Made by a program: the position numbers and the translations under genes
Notes under the pieces: generated by a model
Told to the model about the DNA's origin: nothing
The model's input: only the letters and a program-made list of their open reading frames with translations
The model's database searches: none
Part shown: positions 25,649 through 33,910 of the stretch, in pieces
Layout: every line of letters starts with the position of its first letter
How positions within the stretch are numbered: position 1 is the stretch's first letter
Source of the DNA: Algivirga pacifica
GTDB taxonomy: Bacteria > Bacteroidota > Bacteroidia > Cytophagales > Flammeovirgaceae
Direction: 5' to 3'
Length of the DNA: 64,000 nt
Assembly (NCBI RefSeq): GCF_039543525.1
Contig: NZ_BAABJX010000052.1
Coordinates: forward strand, 124,001 to 188,000

Positions 25649-27877
25649 ATGAAAATATATATCAAAGTGATCACACTATCCCTGTTGTTTATAGGGGTGG
25701 GAATAGGAAGTTATGCCCAAAAACTAACATTTACATTAACCGATGTAGTCGACAAAGCGCCACTACCTTACGCGAATATTTGTGTGGAAGATACGGTAAA
25801 TGCTAGTACTCATTACTATACTACGGACCAAAAAGGAACGGCTTCTTTACCCTGGAAGGTCGGAAGACGCTACACGCTGACGTATTCAGGGTATCAGAAA
25901 AAAGTGGTTTATCCTCGGCAGGCAGGATTTATTCAGGTTGGTATGAAAGCCGATATGAAAATGCTGGAAGAAGTATTGGTAACGACTGGACAGGGAGGTC
26001 CCACTCCTGTAGACCAATCCTTGTACAATATCAAAGTGATGGGAAGCAAGGAGTTCCAAACGCTGGGTGCGACAACCTTGGCGGATGCTTTACACTTTAC
26101 TTCCAACGTACAACTTTCTCAGGATGTCGCTTTGGGTACGGGAGTAAGTATGCAGGGATTGAGCGGTGAAAACGTAAAGATTCTGATTGACGGCATGCCG
26201 GTAGTTGGTCGCCTGGATGGGAATATAGACCTGTCACAATTAAACCTTTCAGAAATAGCCCATATTGAAATTTTGGAAGGCCCTCTTTCTGTTACGTATG
26301 GGAGTAATGCGCTAGCCGGAACGATTAACCTGATTACGAAGACGAATAAATACCATAGCTGGCAAGCCACTGCTGATACTTATGCCGAGTCTATCGGGAA
26401 GTATAGTGGCAATGTGAGTGTGAAAGGAATGAACGGGAACCATCACATGAGCGTGAGTACAGGATATTTGCATTTTAATGGTTTTGATGAAGATAAGGAA
26501 GTAAGAGAAGTAGCCTGGAATCCTAAGAGTCAATGGAGTTTTCAGCCTTATTATCAATGGAAAAACAAAGGGTCAGACTTGAAGCTTGGCTGGAATAGGT
26601 TTGAGGAAGAGTTAAGGATATTGGGTACACCCATAGGACTTTCTTCCAATCGTAGGGCGATGGACAATTACTTCACTACTTTAAGAAACACCTTATACCT
26701 TCAAGGAAACTGGAAAGCAGGAGAAGCACATAAATTTAATTTACAGTTATCCAGAAATGGGTATCAACGAGAACGTATGACCTATGAGGTAAGCCTTATC
26801 TCTAATGATAAAATAGCGCTGGAAGAAGGGGCTACATCAGATCAATTTGTTAATTATAATAACCGCTTCTCATATTTGTTTAATCAGGAAAACTGGGGAT
26901 TGACTTTGGGAATAGACCATAATTATGATGCCGGGATAGGAGATAAGCTGGCGCAAGATGCGATGATGAATGACCTCGGGATCTACATGAATGGAGAAGT
27001 GGAGTTAACCCCTTCATTAGGCTTGCAAGCAGGAGTACGATGGATGGAAAACAGTGCTTATGAAGCCCCTATGATTTATACCTTGCATGGAAAGTGGTTT
27101 GTTCAAAATCAATGGGAGGCACATTTCTCTTATGCCAAGGGATTTAGAGCGCCATCCTTGAAAGAGCGTTTTATGGATTTTGTGGATTCCAACCATACGA
27201 TTTTTGGAAATGAAAATCTTGGAGCAGAAACCTCCCAACACGTATCAGGGCGTCTACAGCGCTATATAGAAATAGGAGCATCCTTGGTGACATTGGAAGC
27301 AAGCGCTTTTTACAACAGTATCGAGAATGTCATTGATTTATTGTTGATAGAAGGTGCAGACAGTAACAACTTTTATACGTACGATAACCTGGATCGCAAG
27401 CATACGATGGGGGGAGACGTCTTTGCAAACTATAATTATAACAATCGCTTGAAGCTAAAGGCAGGGGTAAACTACATGATGACAGGTTATAAACTTGCCG
27501 AAAACGATGTGTTATCTACGGTGCCTCAAACCAATTTTATTGCTAATGCGACTTGGAAAAGCCCTTTCTGGGATACTGATATCAAACTGGATTATAAATG
27601 GAATGGAGCACAACGTAGACTCTCTGTTTCTTCTGAAGATGAAATTACAGAAAGCTGGCAGGATAGCTTCCATATACTTAATGCCTCTTTCCATAAAAGC
27701 TTCCTGAGAAATCAGTTACAATGCACTTTGGGAGTGAAAAATATTTTGGGTGTGACCAATATCGCTACCTCAGGGTATAGTGGTGGGGCGCATTCGGGAG
27801 GAGGCTCAGGTGCGCAGGTAGTGGCGACTGGGCGTAGTGTCTTTATCACTTTACAGTATCGTTTATCTAAAATTTAA
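25649..27877 (+). CDS. TonB-dependent receptor, HmuR-like heme receptor
   Basis: A 742-residue outer-membrane receptor: signal peptide, carboxypeptidase-regulatory-like domain (about residues 28-100), plug domain (LADALHFTSNVQLS, ILIDGMPVVGRLDG, IEILEGPLSVTYGSNA) and a 22-strand-type barrel. The heme-receptor FRAP box is present as KGFRAPSLKERFMDF. It is followed by a His (SNHTIF) and GNENLGAE, comparable to the NPNL box. The C-terminus is the expected aromatic barrel end, preceded by a Gly/Ser/Ala-rich loop. It starts 13 bp after the polyferredoxin gene and 30 bp before hmuY. This arrangement matches the hmuY-hmuR theme of Bacteroidota, so heme is the likely ligand. Confidence 0.88.
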   Translation: MKIYIKVITLSLLFIGVGIGSYAQKLTFTLTDVVDKAPLPYANICVEDTVNASTHYYTTDQKGTASLPWKVGRRYTLTYSGYQKKVVYPRQAGFIQVGMKADMKMLEEVLVTTGQGGPTPVDQSLYNIKVMGSKEFQTLGATTLADALHFTSNVQLSQDVALGTGVSMQGLSGENVKILIDGMPVVGRLDGNIDLSQLNLSEIAHIEILEGPLSVTYGSNALAGTINLITKTNKYHSWQATADTYAESIGKYSGNVSVKGMNGNHHMSVSTGYLHFNGFDEDKEVREVAWNPKSQWSFQPYYQWKNKGSDLKLGWNRFEEELRILGTPIGLSSNRRAMDNYFTTLRNTLYLQGNWKAGEAHKFNLQLSRNGYQRERMTYEVSLISNDKIALEEGATSDQFVNYNNRFSYLFNQENWGLTLGIDHNYDAGIGDKLAQDAMMNDLGIYMNGEVELTPSLGLQAGVRWMENSAYEAPMIYTLHGKWFVQNQWEAHFSYAKGFRAPSLKERFMDFVDSNHTIFGNENLGAETSQHVSGRLQRYIEIGASLVTLEASAFYNSIENVIDLLLIEGADSNNFYTYDNLDRKHTMGGDVFANYNYNNRLKLKAGVNYMMTGYKLAENDVLSTVPQTNFIANATWKSPFWDTDIKLDYKWNGAQRRLSVSSEDEITESWQDSFHILNASFHKSFLRNQLQCTLGVKNILGVTNIATSGYSGGAHSGGGSGAQVVATGRSVFITLQYRLSKI

Positions 27878-27907
27878 TTATTGTAATAATCTAACTAGTA
27901 AATAAAA

Positions 27908-28531
27908 ATGAAAAAACTATCCGTATTCGCTTTAGCACTTACTTCTTTACTTTGGTCTTGTGATACTACAACCGTTGATCCTGTCAATACTGACGCGCAA
28001 GAGCTTCAAGTAGTCATGGGGGAGGAGTATACAACACAAGTTTTTGTAAATCTTGATCAGGATGAGGAAGAAGGAAAAACATTGTCTGTAGAAAGTACGG
28101 CAAATGATTATGTGGTCTTTGATTTTACAGCAGATCAAATTCCTACGCCAAACAATCTGGAAGGATGGGATATCCTTTTCACGAATTATAAAATCAACAT
28201 ACCAGTAAGTGCTACAGAATTTCAAGCTTATGATGTAACAGGTGTTTTGATCAACACTGAAGCAGGAGCAATGGCTGTAGCAGTAGACAGCAGCAATTAC
28301 GCTGAGGTAGATTTGGCAAGGGCACAAAGCATGGAGTTGTCAACTGAAATGCAGGCAGTAGGTTATAATTGGAAGTCCTTGAATTTTGATACTTTCCAGT
28401 ATGACATCGTTGCAGACAAGTATTACGTAATCAAGACTGCTGAAGGTGAGTACTTCAAACTTCGTTTCTTGGACTTCTATTTGGATGGTGTGAAAGGTAC
28501 TCCTGGGTTTGAGTATCAGCGTTTGAGATAA
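27908..28531 (+). CDS. hmuY: HmuY-family heme-binding lipoprotein
   Basis: A 207-residue lipoprotein (signal MKKLSVFALALTSLLWSC, Cys18) of the HmuY family (PF14064). It has the typical alternation of VVFDFTADQIPTP, WDILFTNYKIN and a C-terminal YYVIKTAEGEYFKLRF strand block. HmuY of Porphyromonas takes heme from host hemoproteins and passes it to HmuR. Environmental members probably bind heme or a related tetrapyrrole at the cell surface. It lies 30 bp after the FRAP-box receptor. The heme ligands cannot be assigned from sequence alone. This completes a four-gene unit under the two candidate operators. Confidence 0.85.
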   Translation: MKKLSVFALALTSLLWSCDTTTVDPVNTDAQELQVVMGEEYTTQVFVNLDQDEEEGKTLSVESTANDYVVFDFTADQIPTPNNLEGWDILFTNYKINIPVSATEFQAYDVTGVLINTEAGAMAVAVDSSNYAEVDLARAQSMELSTEMQAVGYNWKSLNFDTFQYDIVADKYYVIKTAEGEYFKLRFLDFYLDGVKGTPGFEYQRLR

Positions 28532-28618
28532 GATAGCGGTTGGGGCGTGATAAATTATGCTTGTGTGGGCGCAATTATTAAATTTGAATAAATAACCGTC
28601 ATACTACTAAATGGCTTT

Positions 28619-28746
28619 GTTGAGTGACACTGCGTGTCGTTGAGTAGAGCTTCGCTCCGTTGAGCTTTTAGAGTACTGCTATTTCTCAACAGCCCGGAGG
28701 GCTACTCAACGGTACGGAGTGCCACTCAACTAGCGGCGTAAGCCGC
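28619..28746. repeat. Modular mini-hairpin array with inverted arms
   Basis: The left arm (28619-28664) has GTTGAG linkers around GACAC-TGC-GTGTC and AGAGC-TTC-GCTCC. The right arm (28685-28746) has CTCAAC linkers around AGCC-CGGA-GGGCT, an imperfect GGTACGGAGTGCC and AGCGGC-GTAA-GCCGCCT. The linkers of the two arms can pair while each module folds on itself. The remainder of this 341-bp spacer between hmuY and the ChaN-like gene is AT-rich and featureless. Confidence 0.9.
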
Positions 28747-28872
28747 CTCAACTGTCGGTTAATTATTGAGCCCCTTCTGCATCTTATCTTTTTGATTTTT
28801 CGGAAGAGAAAAATATCCCTAAATTCCATTTTTTAAAAAGGGATTTTTTTAATTTATATCTATTAATAATCT

Positions 28873-29772
28873 ATGGCTAATCTTCGTATCGTTTTTCTTT
28901 TTTTGTTGAGTATGATCACAACAAACAGCTTTGCACAACTTAAAGCATTTGAAATTTACAATGCTCAGGGAAAGGTGGTGACTTTTGAGCAGATGATGGA
29001 CACCTTGTCTGAGACAGATGTCGTTTTCTTTGGAGAACTGCACAACAATCCTATTGCGCACTGGATGCAACTAGAAACAACTAAAGCATTATATGAAAGA
29101 AAAAAAGAAAACTTGATTCTAGGTGCAGAGATGTTTGAATGTGATGATCAGGTAGTGCTTGATGAGTATCTCTCCGGTTTAATTCCTGAAAAGCATTTGC
29201 TCAGTGAAACAAAAGCATGGGGAAACTATCAGACCGATTATGCGCCTTTGGTAGATTTCGCAAAGGAACACCAATTACCTTTTATAGCTACCAACGTTCC
29301 AAGACGTTATGCGAGTTTGGTTTCAAAACAAGGGCTGGAAGCTTTGGAGAAAGTAGAAAAATCAGCTCGTAAGCAGTACCTTCCTAAACTACCGATTGAG
29401 GTAGATTATGAGTTGCCTTCTTATAAAAATATGGGTATGATGATGGGAGGACACGGACATCAGATGCCAGAGGAAATGTTGAAGAGATTCGTAGCTGCTC
29501 AAGCAATCAAAGACGCTACGATGGGTGATAGTATTGTTAAGGCCATGAAAAAGGCGAACAAGGGCGCTTTGTTCTTACATTTTAACGGGAGCTATCATTC
29601 TAACTTTAAGGAAGGGACGGCTTGGTATGTGAAGCAAGATATGAAGAAAGCGACGATAGCCAATATTGCAGTGATGGAGGTAGAACATCCGGATAAGACA
29701 GAGGGGGTAGATTTCACGACGGCAGATTATATTATTTTGGTGCCAAGCAATATGACGAAGACCAACAGATAA
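28873..29772 (+). CDS. ChaN-like heme-binding (Tiki superfamily) exported protein
   Basis: A 299-residue exported protein (signal MANLRIVFLFLLSMITTNSFAQ) of the ChaN/PF04187 family. The family motifs are VVFFGELHNNPIAHW near residue 50, LILGAEMFECD near 80, and FLHFNGSYHSNFKEG near 232. These hold the conserved Glu and His residues. ChaN of Campylobacter is an iron-regulated lipoprotein that binds stacked hemes. No lipobox is seen here, so it is probably periplasmic. It follows the heme locus after 341 bp of repeat-bearing spacer, and may be expressed separately. A Met/Gly/His-rich loop (MGMMMGGHGHQMP) could bind metal or heme. Confidence 0.85.
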   Translation: MANLRIVFLFLLSMITTNSFAQLKAFEIYNAQGKVVTFEQMMDTLSETDVVFFGELHNNPIAHWMQLETTKALYERKKENLILGAEMFECDDQVVLDEYLSGLIPEKHLLSETKAWGNYQTDYAPLVDFAKEHQLPFIATNVPRRYASLVSKQGLEALEKVEKSARKQYLPKLPIEVDYELPSYKNMGMMMGGHGHQMPEEMLKRFVAAQAIKDATMGDSIVKAMKKANKGALFLHFNGSYHSNFKEGTAWYVKQDMKKATIANIAVMEVEHPDKTEGVDFTTADYIILVPSNMTKTNR

Positions 29773-29779
29773 CAATTAG

Positions 29780-29807
29780 CAGTGAGCAGTGAGCAGTGAA
29801 CAGTGAA
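29780..29807. repeat. Left heptamer arm, CAGTGAG/CAGTGAA x4
   Basis: Four tandem heptamers begin eight bases after the ChaN-like stop codon. They are complementary to the CTGCTCA units at the far end of the large array 150 bases downstream. Confidence 0.95.
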
Positions 29808-29838
29808 AATTTGGTTCGTAAAGGAATCCAAAATATTT

Positions 29839-29999
29839 TTGCTCATTGCTCATTGCTCATTGCTCATTGCTCATTGCTCATTGCTCATTGCTCATTGCTC
29901 ATTGCTCATTGCTCATTGCTCATTGCTCATTGCTCATTGCTCATTGCTCATTGCTCATTGCTCACTGCTCACTGCTCACTGCTCACTGCTCACTGCTCA
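29839..29999. repeat. Right heptamer arm, 23 tandem TTGCTCA/CTGCTCA units
   Basis: Eighteen perfect TTGCTCA copies are followed by five CTGCTCA copies, 161 bp in all. Because 7 is not a multiple of 3, frames through it are long but spurious. There is no spacer diversity, so it is not CRISPR. The distal CTGCTCA block can pair with the left arm at 29780-29807. Confidence 0.98.
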
Positions 30000-30014
30000 C
30001 TGAAAAAAAAGTAA

Positions 30015-30053
30015 GGCCACACAGTAGATAACTGTGCGGCCTAAGTAGTTTTT
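30015..30053 (+). terminator. Probable terminator after the heptamer array
   Basis: GGCCACACAGT and ACTGTGCGGCC pair at 10 of 11 positions; TTTTT follows seven bases later. The gap from 30054 to 30243 holds only AT-rich sequence. Confidence 0.65.
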
Positions 30054-30243
30054 GGGCTATTTCAAGAATCAATGATTCTGATAGTGGTTTATAGCTAAAT
30101 TGTTTTAGTTCCATTCTTAATGTACTTACAAATAAATTTTTTTAGAGCACTCTTACTAAAGTTATCCAAAAAAAAGTCAAAAAAACATCATAATAAACTA
30201 GAAAATATTGAAATAATCCTATTTGATGGTTTTGTGATAAGTG

Positions 30244-32496
30244 TTAAAGGCTTCTGGATAAGTTCTGTAGGTATGTATCGTTAGGATATCTTTTCAAAAG
30301 AAAGTCCAAATGTGTACGCGCTTCTTGTCTCTGATTGAGTTGTAGTAACAATTGTAGTCTTGCTTGATGTAAGGCTTCATCATAAGGGGCTGTTTGGAGA
30401 CCTTTCTGAAATGTATTGGAAGCCTCTTGGTAAGCGCCTAGCTTTTGTTGAATTAACCCCCAGTTATAAAAGACTCTTGGATTATCAGGCATATATAGGG
30501 CCGCATTCTGTAGTGCGAGCATAGCTTCCTCGTATTCCTCTGTTTCGGCTAATAGAAGAGCCAGGTTGAAATAACCTTCTCCATATTGTGGATTTTGTTT
30601 GACGAGGAGCCTTAATAGTTTTAAGGCTTCTGTATTCCTATTCTCCCGATTGTAAAGAATCGCAAGATTCATAGATGCCATGCCAAATAGACTATCCATC
30701 GCAAGGGTACGCTCCATGGCTTTTATCGCTTGTTGGGTTTCTCCTATTCTCATATGGTACTGTCCAATATTGAATTGTCCCCCTCTTAATCCTGCATTGA
30801 CTGCCAGCTGTTGTTGATATTCTTCTTGTGTGTCCTTTAATAGTCCTTGGTAATTCTTGGGAATACGCTGTAGAGGAATTCCAGTTAGGCTTCGTGCTAC
30901 TGCGATGCGTACTGCTTTGGTACTATCCTTGGTTAAAGGAAGCAGGTAGGCGATACGGTCTTGTTCACTATAGGCAGTCATACTTTCCACTGCCCAGTAG
31001 CGTACCAAAGGCTCTTCATCTGCTAAGGCACTCATCACTGTTTTAATAGCTTCTTCTTGTGGCATACTGCTGAGGTAATAGATCGCAGTAGCACGGGCAA
31101 TCGCTGGTTGATCTTTTCTTCTGACCAGGTCGATTAAGGCAGGTAGTGCATCTTCGGTAGCATTTCGTCCTTTGGCTAACGCTTCCGAATAGTGATAAGG
31201 TCTTTCTTTGCCGTGCCATTCTTCTACTTGTTTGGCGGCCCACTGGGCTGTTTTTTCACTATGGCAATCATTACAGGCATTGGGCGTGTCATAGTCAGCG
31301 CTAAGGTCAGGGCGAGGAATCCTAAAGCTATGATCCCTTCTAAAATCCACCTCCATATAGGTCTTCCCAGGCATGTGACAGCTTACACAAGCGGCACCTT
31401 CTGTATTCATTTCATGAAAATGGTGTGCTTGTACATCATAGGTATTAGAAGAATGGCAAGAAGTACATAGCAAGTTACCTTCTCGTTTGAGCTTTAAAGA
31501 GTGAGGGTTGTGACAGTCGGAGCATCTTACATCATTATGGTACATTTTACTTTGTGTAAAAGAGCCGTAGACATACACCTCATCATTTATTTGTCCATCG
31601 GCATGATACAATCCTTCTCTTAGGATATCTGGAAGGTAGGCGTTCATCATCGCACTGTCAAATTGATGCTGTCCCAATGTTTGTCTGCGGGAGTGACAAG
31701 GAGCACATTGATTAACCTGTTCCTGAGAAGTGATTACAGCAGTTTGATGTAACAGGTGGCCAGGGAAAAGGTTGGAGGAATCTTTATAGGCCTGATGTTC
31801 TATCCAGGCAACGTGTGCACTTCCTGGGCCGTGGCAAGATTCACAAGTCACGTTAATTTCTTCAAAAGTGGTATGGAAAGAATCTTCTTCAGAAAAGAAG
31901 TTCTGTTGTACGTTGAGAGAATGGCAGTCCGCACACATGGTATTCCAGTTGCCGGCTCCTCCTGTCCAGTTGAGCCATTCCCCATCTTCCAGGTGCATAT
32001 CTTTGTGCATATTGTACCATTCGTTTTTCTCGGAGTCCCAGGTGAGGCGAAGTACTTGCAAACGACCTTTCGGAAACTTGACCAGATAATTTTGCAGAGG
32101 CGTTACCCCGAAAGTGTAGGCGACTTCATAATCGTGGTATACACCATCTTCACCCCTAGTATTGACCATATACTTACCACCTTCTTTAAAAAGCCTTGAA
32201 GTAATACCATTGAAGGTAAGGATCACATTATTAAAATTTCCAAGAACAGTCGTGTCGTTCGGTTCTTTCATTGCCCATTCGTGGTGGGACCCTGTCCAAT
32301 CCTGAAAGGCTTCTTCATGACAGCTTTTACAGGTGTTGGTTCCTACAAAGTGTCTGGGGCCATTAAGTGAAGCTTCTAAGGTTTCCCATTTGTCGGGATT
32401 GGATTTTTCTACAGTACAGGCATAAAAAAGACTACCTATCCAGCAGAGTACGCTAGCGACAAGAAGTGATAAGCTGGGGCGCAAGGGGATGTTCAT
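30244..32496 (-). CDS. Octaheme cytochrome c lipoprotein with HEAT and TPR repeats
   Basis: A 750-residue lipoprotein (Cys27 in SLFYAC). Eight CXXCH heme-binding motifs start near residues 56 (CKSCH), 188 (CADCH), 218 (CESCH), 264 (CAPCH), 325 (CSDCH), 344 (CTSCH), 370 (CVSCH) and 408 (CNDCH). Two sit in SCHGPG/SCHMPG contexts typical of cytochrome c554-like folds. Residues 430-545 look like HEAT repeats (ALADEEPLVRYWAVESM). Residues 565-745 are TPR repeats (FGMASMNLAILYNRENRNTEALK). It would be a periplasm-facing electron carrier or multiheme enzyme with a protein-docking tail. No partner reductase is adjacent. Substrate unknown. Confidence 0.92.
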   Translation of the reverse strand: MNIPLRPSLSLLVASVLCWIGSLFYACTVEKSNPDKWETLEASLNGPRHFVGTNTCKSCHEEAFQDWTGSHHEWAMKEPNDTTVLGNFNNVILTFNGITSRLFKEGGKYMVNTRGEDGVYHDYEVAYTFGVTPLQNYLVKFPKGRLQVLRLTWDSEKNEWYNMHKDMHLEDGEWLNWTGGAGNWNTMCADCHSLNVQQNFFSEEDSFHTTFEEINVTCESCHGPGSAHVAWIEHQAYKDSSNLFPGHLLHQTAVITSQEQVNQCAPCHSRRQTLGQHQFDSAMMNAYLPDILREGLYHADGQINDEVYVYGSFTQSKMYHNDVRCSDCHNPHSLKLKREGNLLCTSCHSSNTYDVQAHHFHEMNTEGAACVSCHMPGKTYMEVDFRRDHSFRIPRPDLSADYDTPNACNDCHSEKTAQWAAKQVEEWHGKERPYHYSEALAKGRNATEDALPALIDLVRRKDQPAIARATAIYYLSSMPQEEAIKTVMSALADEEPLVRYWAVESMTAYSEQDRIAYLLPLTKDSTKAVRIAVARSLTGIPLQRIPKNYQGLLKDTQEEYQQQLAVNAGLRGGQFNIGQYHMRIGETQQAIKAMERTLAMDSLFGMASMNLAILYNRENRNTEALKLLRLLVKQNPQYGEGYFNLALLLAETEEYEEAMLALQNAALYMPDNPRVFYNWGLIQQKLGAYQEASNTFQKGLQTAPYDEALHQARLQLLLQLNQRQEARTHLDFLLKRYPNDTYLQNLSRSL

Positions 32497-32638
32497 CTGT
32501 TGTTGGTTTTAGAGCAAAGTGAGAAAGTATTGTTTGATGAAGTCTATGACTGATATTTAAGTTTCACACTAAAAATCTAATAAAATCATGGGAAAAAACA
32601 TGACTTATGTCGAATTCATTGAAATCAGAAAAGTTATT

Positions 32639-32683
32639 AGGATAAAGGAAGGGCGACCTTTGTGGTCGCCCTTCCTTTATCCT
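32639..32683. terminator. Large perfect hairpin (about 20-bp stem) upstream of the cytochrome gene
   Basis: The arms (outer AGGATAAAGGAAGGG, inner GCGACC) are perfectly complementary around TTTGT. It lacks a long T-run on either strand. It lies between two minus-strand genes and could terminate the cytidylate-kinase-like transcript. The outer arm reads as TCCTTTA-type heptads seen near 38.6 kb. Confidence 0.6.
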
Positions 32684-32871
32684 TAGAAATAGGTCTATTA
32701 GAAATAATAATAAAAAAAATAAAAAAATATTTGTCCTATTGCCCAGTTGGTGTGTCTTATAATTGAAAGCAAATAATAGTACGCTAGTAGTATCTAGTAA
32801 TCATAACTGTCGGTTTAAGTTACAGTTTAACCTAATCTAATTAGCCCAAACTTCAATACCCTTAGTTTTTA
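32684..32871. other. Gap with a possible small plus-strand transcript
   Basis: No coding frame. TATAATTG at about 32758 is one mismatch from the -7 consensus. A small hairpin (AACTGT with ACAGTT) lies near 32804-32827, and a plus-strand terminator follows at 32872-32906 with no plus-strand gene to end. A small RNA is possible but unproven. Confidence 0.25.
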
Positions 32872-32906
32872 TGGAATGAGAAGGATTTCTTCTCATTCCA
32901 TTTTTT
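32872..32906 (+). terminator. Orphan plus-strand terminator
   Basis: TGGAATGAGAA pairs with TTCTCATTCCA, followed by TTTTTT on the plus strand. On the minus strand the stem is not followed by a T-run, so it does not suit the neighbouring minus-strand gene. Confidence 0.75.
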
Positions 32907-32918
32907 ATAATTAAAAAA

Positions 32919-33626
32919 TTATTTACTGTGTGTTGCCGCAGCTTTCTTCATTTCCATTGTATGGATAATAATATCCACCATTTCCTCGTGGGTGAGCTTA
33001 GCACAGTTGAGGGTTAAGTCGAAGACGTCTTTATAATTATCGCCTGGATAGAGGTAAGCAAGGAAGTCATCTCTTTTCTCATCCATCATTTCTATTTCCT
33101 TGCGAGCTTCCTTGACAGAAACCCCTTTTCGTTCAGCCAGATGCTCAGCTCTCCAGTCCAAAGGAGCAGTGAGGTGGATATGTATTCCTAGAGGATCATC
33201 TTGTGTAAAGATGGCACCTCCTCTTCCGACCATCACAACATTACCTCTATAGGCATAGGAACGGATCACCTCTTTTAGCACATTGGTCATATGGACATCA
33301 GCGATATTGTAGTTTTTTGCAAAGGAGAAAACTACTTGGGAGAAGATATCTCGACGATTCTCAGTGTCTATTTGATTAAGAAATTCAGGGTCGAGTTCTA
33401 GTTCTTTGGCGACATCCAATACAATTTCCTTATCGACGGCAATCCATTTAAAGTGTTCTTTTAAGGAGTCTTTTCGTTCTCGTAATCGAGCAACTAACTC
33501 CTTGGAAAGTACTTTGGCCAGACAACCATAATCTCTGGAAAGGGTAATAAATGGCCCTCTCTCCATACCAAACTGCTTAGGGTGTGCAAATCGTTGGATA
33601 AGGTAATCATACAAAACTGTTTTCAT
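32919..33626 (-). CDS. Cytidylate-kinase-like family protein
   Basis: A 235-residue P-loop-kinase-like protein of the PF13189 type. The N-terminal nucleotide-binding segment is degenerate (ITLSRDYGCLAKVLSKEL in place of a canonical GxxGxGK). The core strand VVMVGRGGAIF is followed by HIHLTAPLDWRAEHLAERKG, resembling the NMP/LID region of cytidylate kinases. Members of this family are widespread in Bacteroidota but their substrate is unproven. True cmk would be shorter in this region and have GPAGSGKS, so I do not call it cmk. It is transcribed alone, with 284 bp of featureless divergent spacer before the DPP-IV-like gene. Confidence 0.85.
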   Translation of the reverse strand: MKTVLYDYLIQRFAHPKQFGMERGPFITLSRDYGCLAKVLSKELVARLRERKDSLKEHFKWIAVDKEIVLDVAKELELDPEFLNQIDTENRRDIFSQVVFSFAKNYNIADVHMTNVLKEVIRSYAYRGNVVMVGRGGAIFTQDDPLGIHIHLTAPLDWRAEHLAERKGVSVKEARKEIEMMDEKRDDFLAYLYPGDNYKDVFDLTLNCAKLTHEEMVDIIIHTMEMKKAAATHSK

Positions 33627-33910
33627 AGTATTGGGTGTGGGTTAAAGGTGAGACATAATACCGTATCATCTTATTGTATTTTACGAAAAACAGATAGGTT
33701 TCGTTCTAGTTATTATTGGATTTCACTAAGATTCCTTTTTTGTAAAGTTGCTAGAAAAATGTAAAAATCAGCTTCTTATTATTAAATTGTGAGTTCAATG
33801 TGAATTTTTGGGATAACACCTGGTAGTTGTATTTCAGTCTACTCGGGTTTCCACCATTTTTTAGTGACAAATAAACTTATCTACATAATACAAAATTAAG
33901 ACTAATAAAC

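Noticed and set aside
29839..29999. CRISPR array
   Set aside because: The units are 7 bp, perfectly tandem, with no spacers and no cas genes nearby.
29796..30031. Three overlapping open frames encoding SLLIAHC-type repeats
   Set aside because: They are simply the three translations of the TTGCTCA heptamer array. All frames are open because the 7-mer contains no stop in any phase. No start context or family supports a protein.
31756..32199. 147-codon plus-strand frame inside the octaheme cytochrome gene
   Set aside because: Antisense to CXXCH-containing coding sequence; no motif.
32919..33626. Authentic cytidylate kinase cmk
   Set aside because: The P-loop is degenerate and the family is cytidylate-kinase-like, so the specific enzyme name is not supported.
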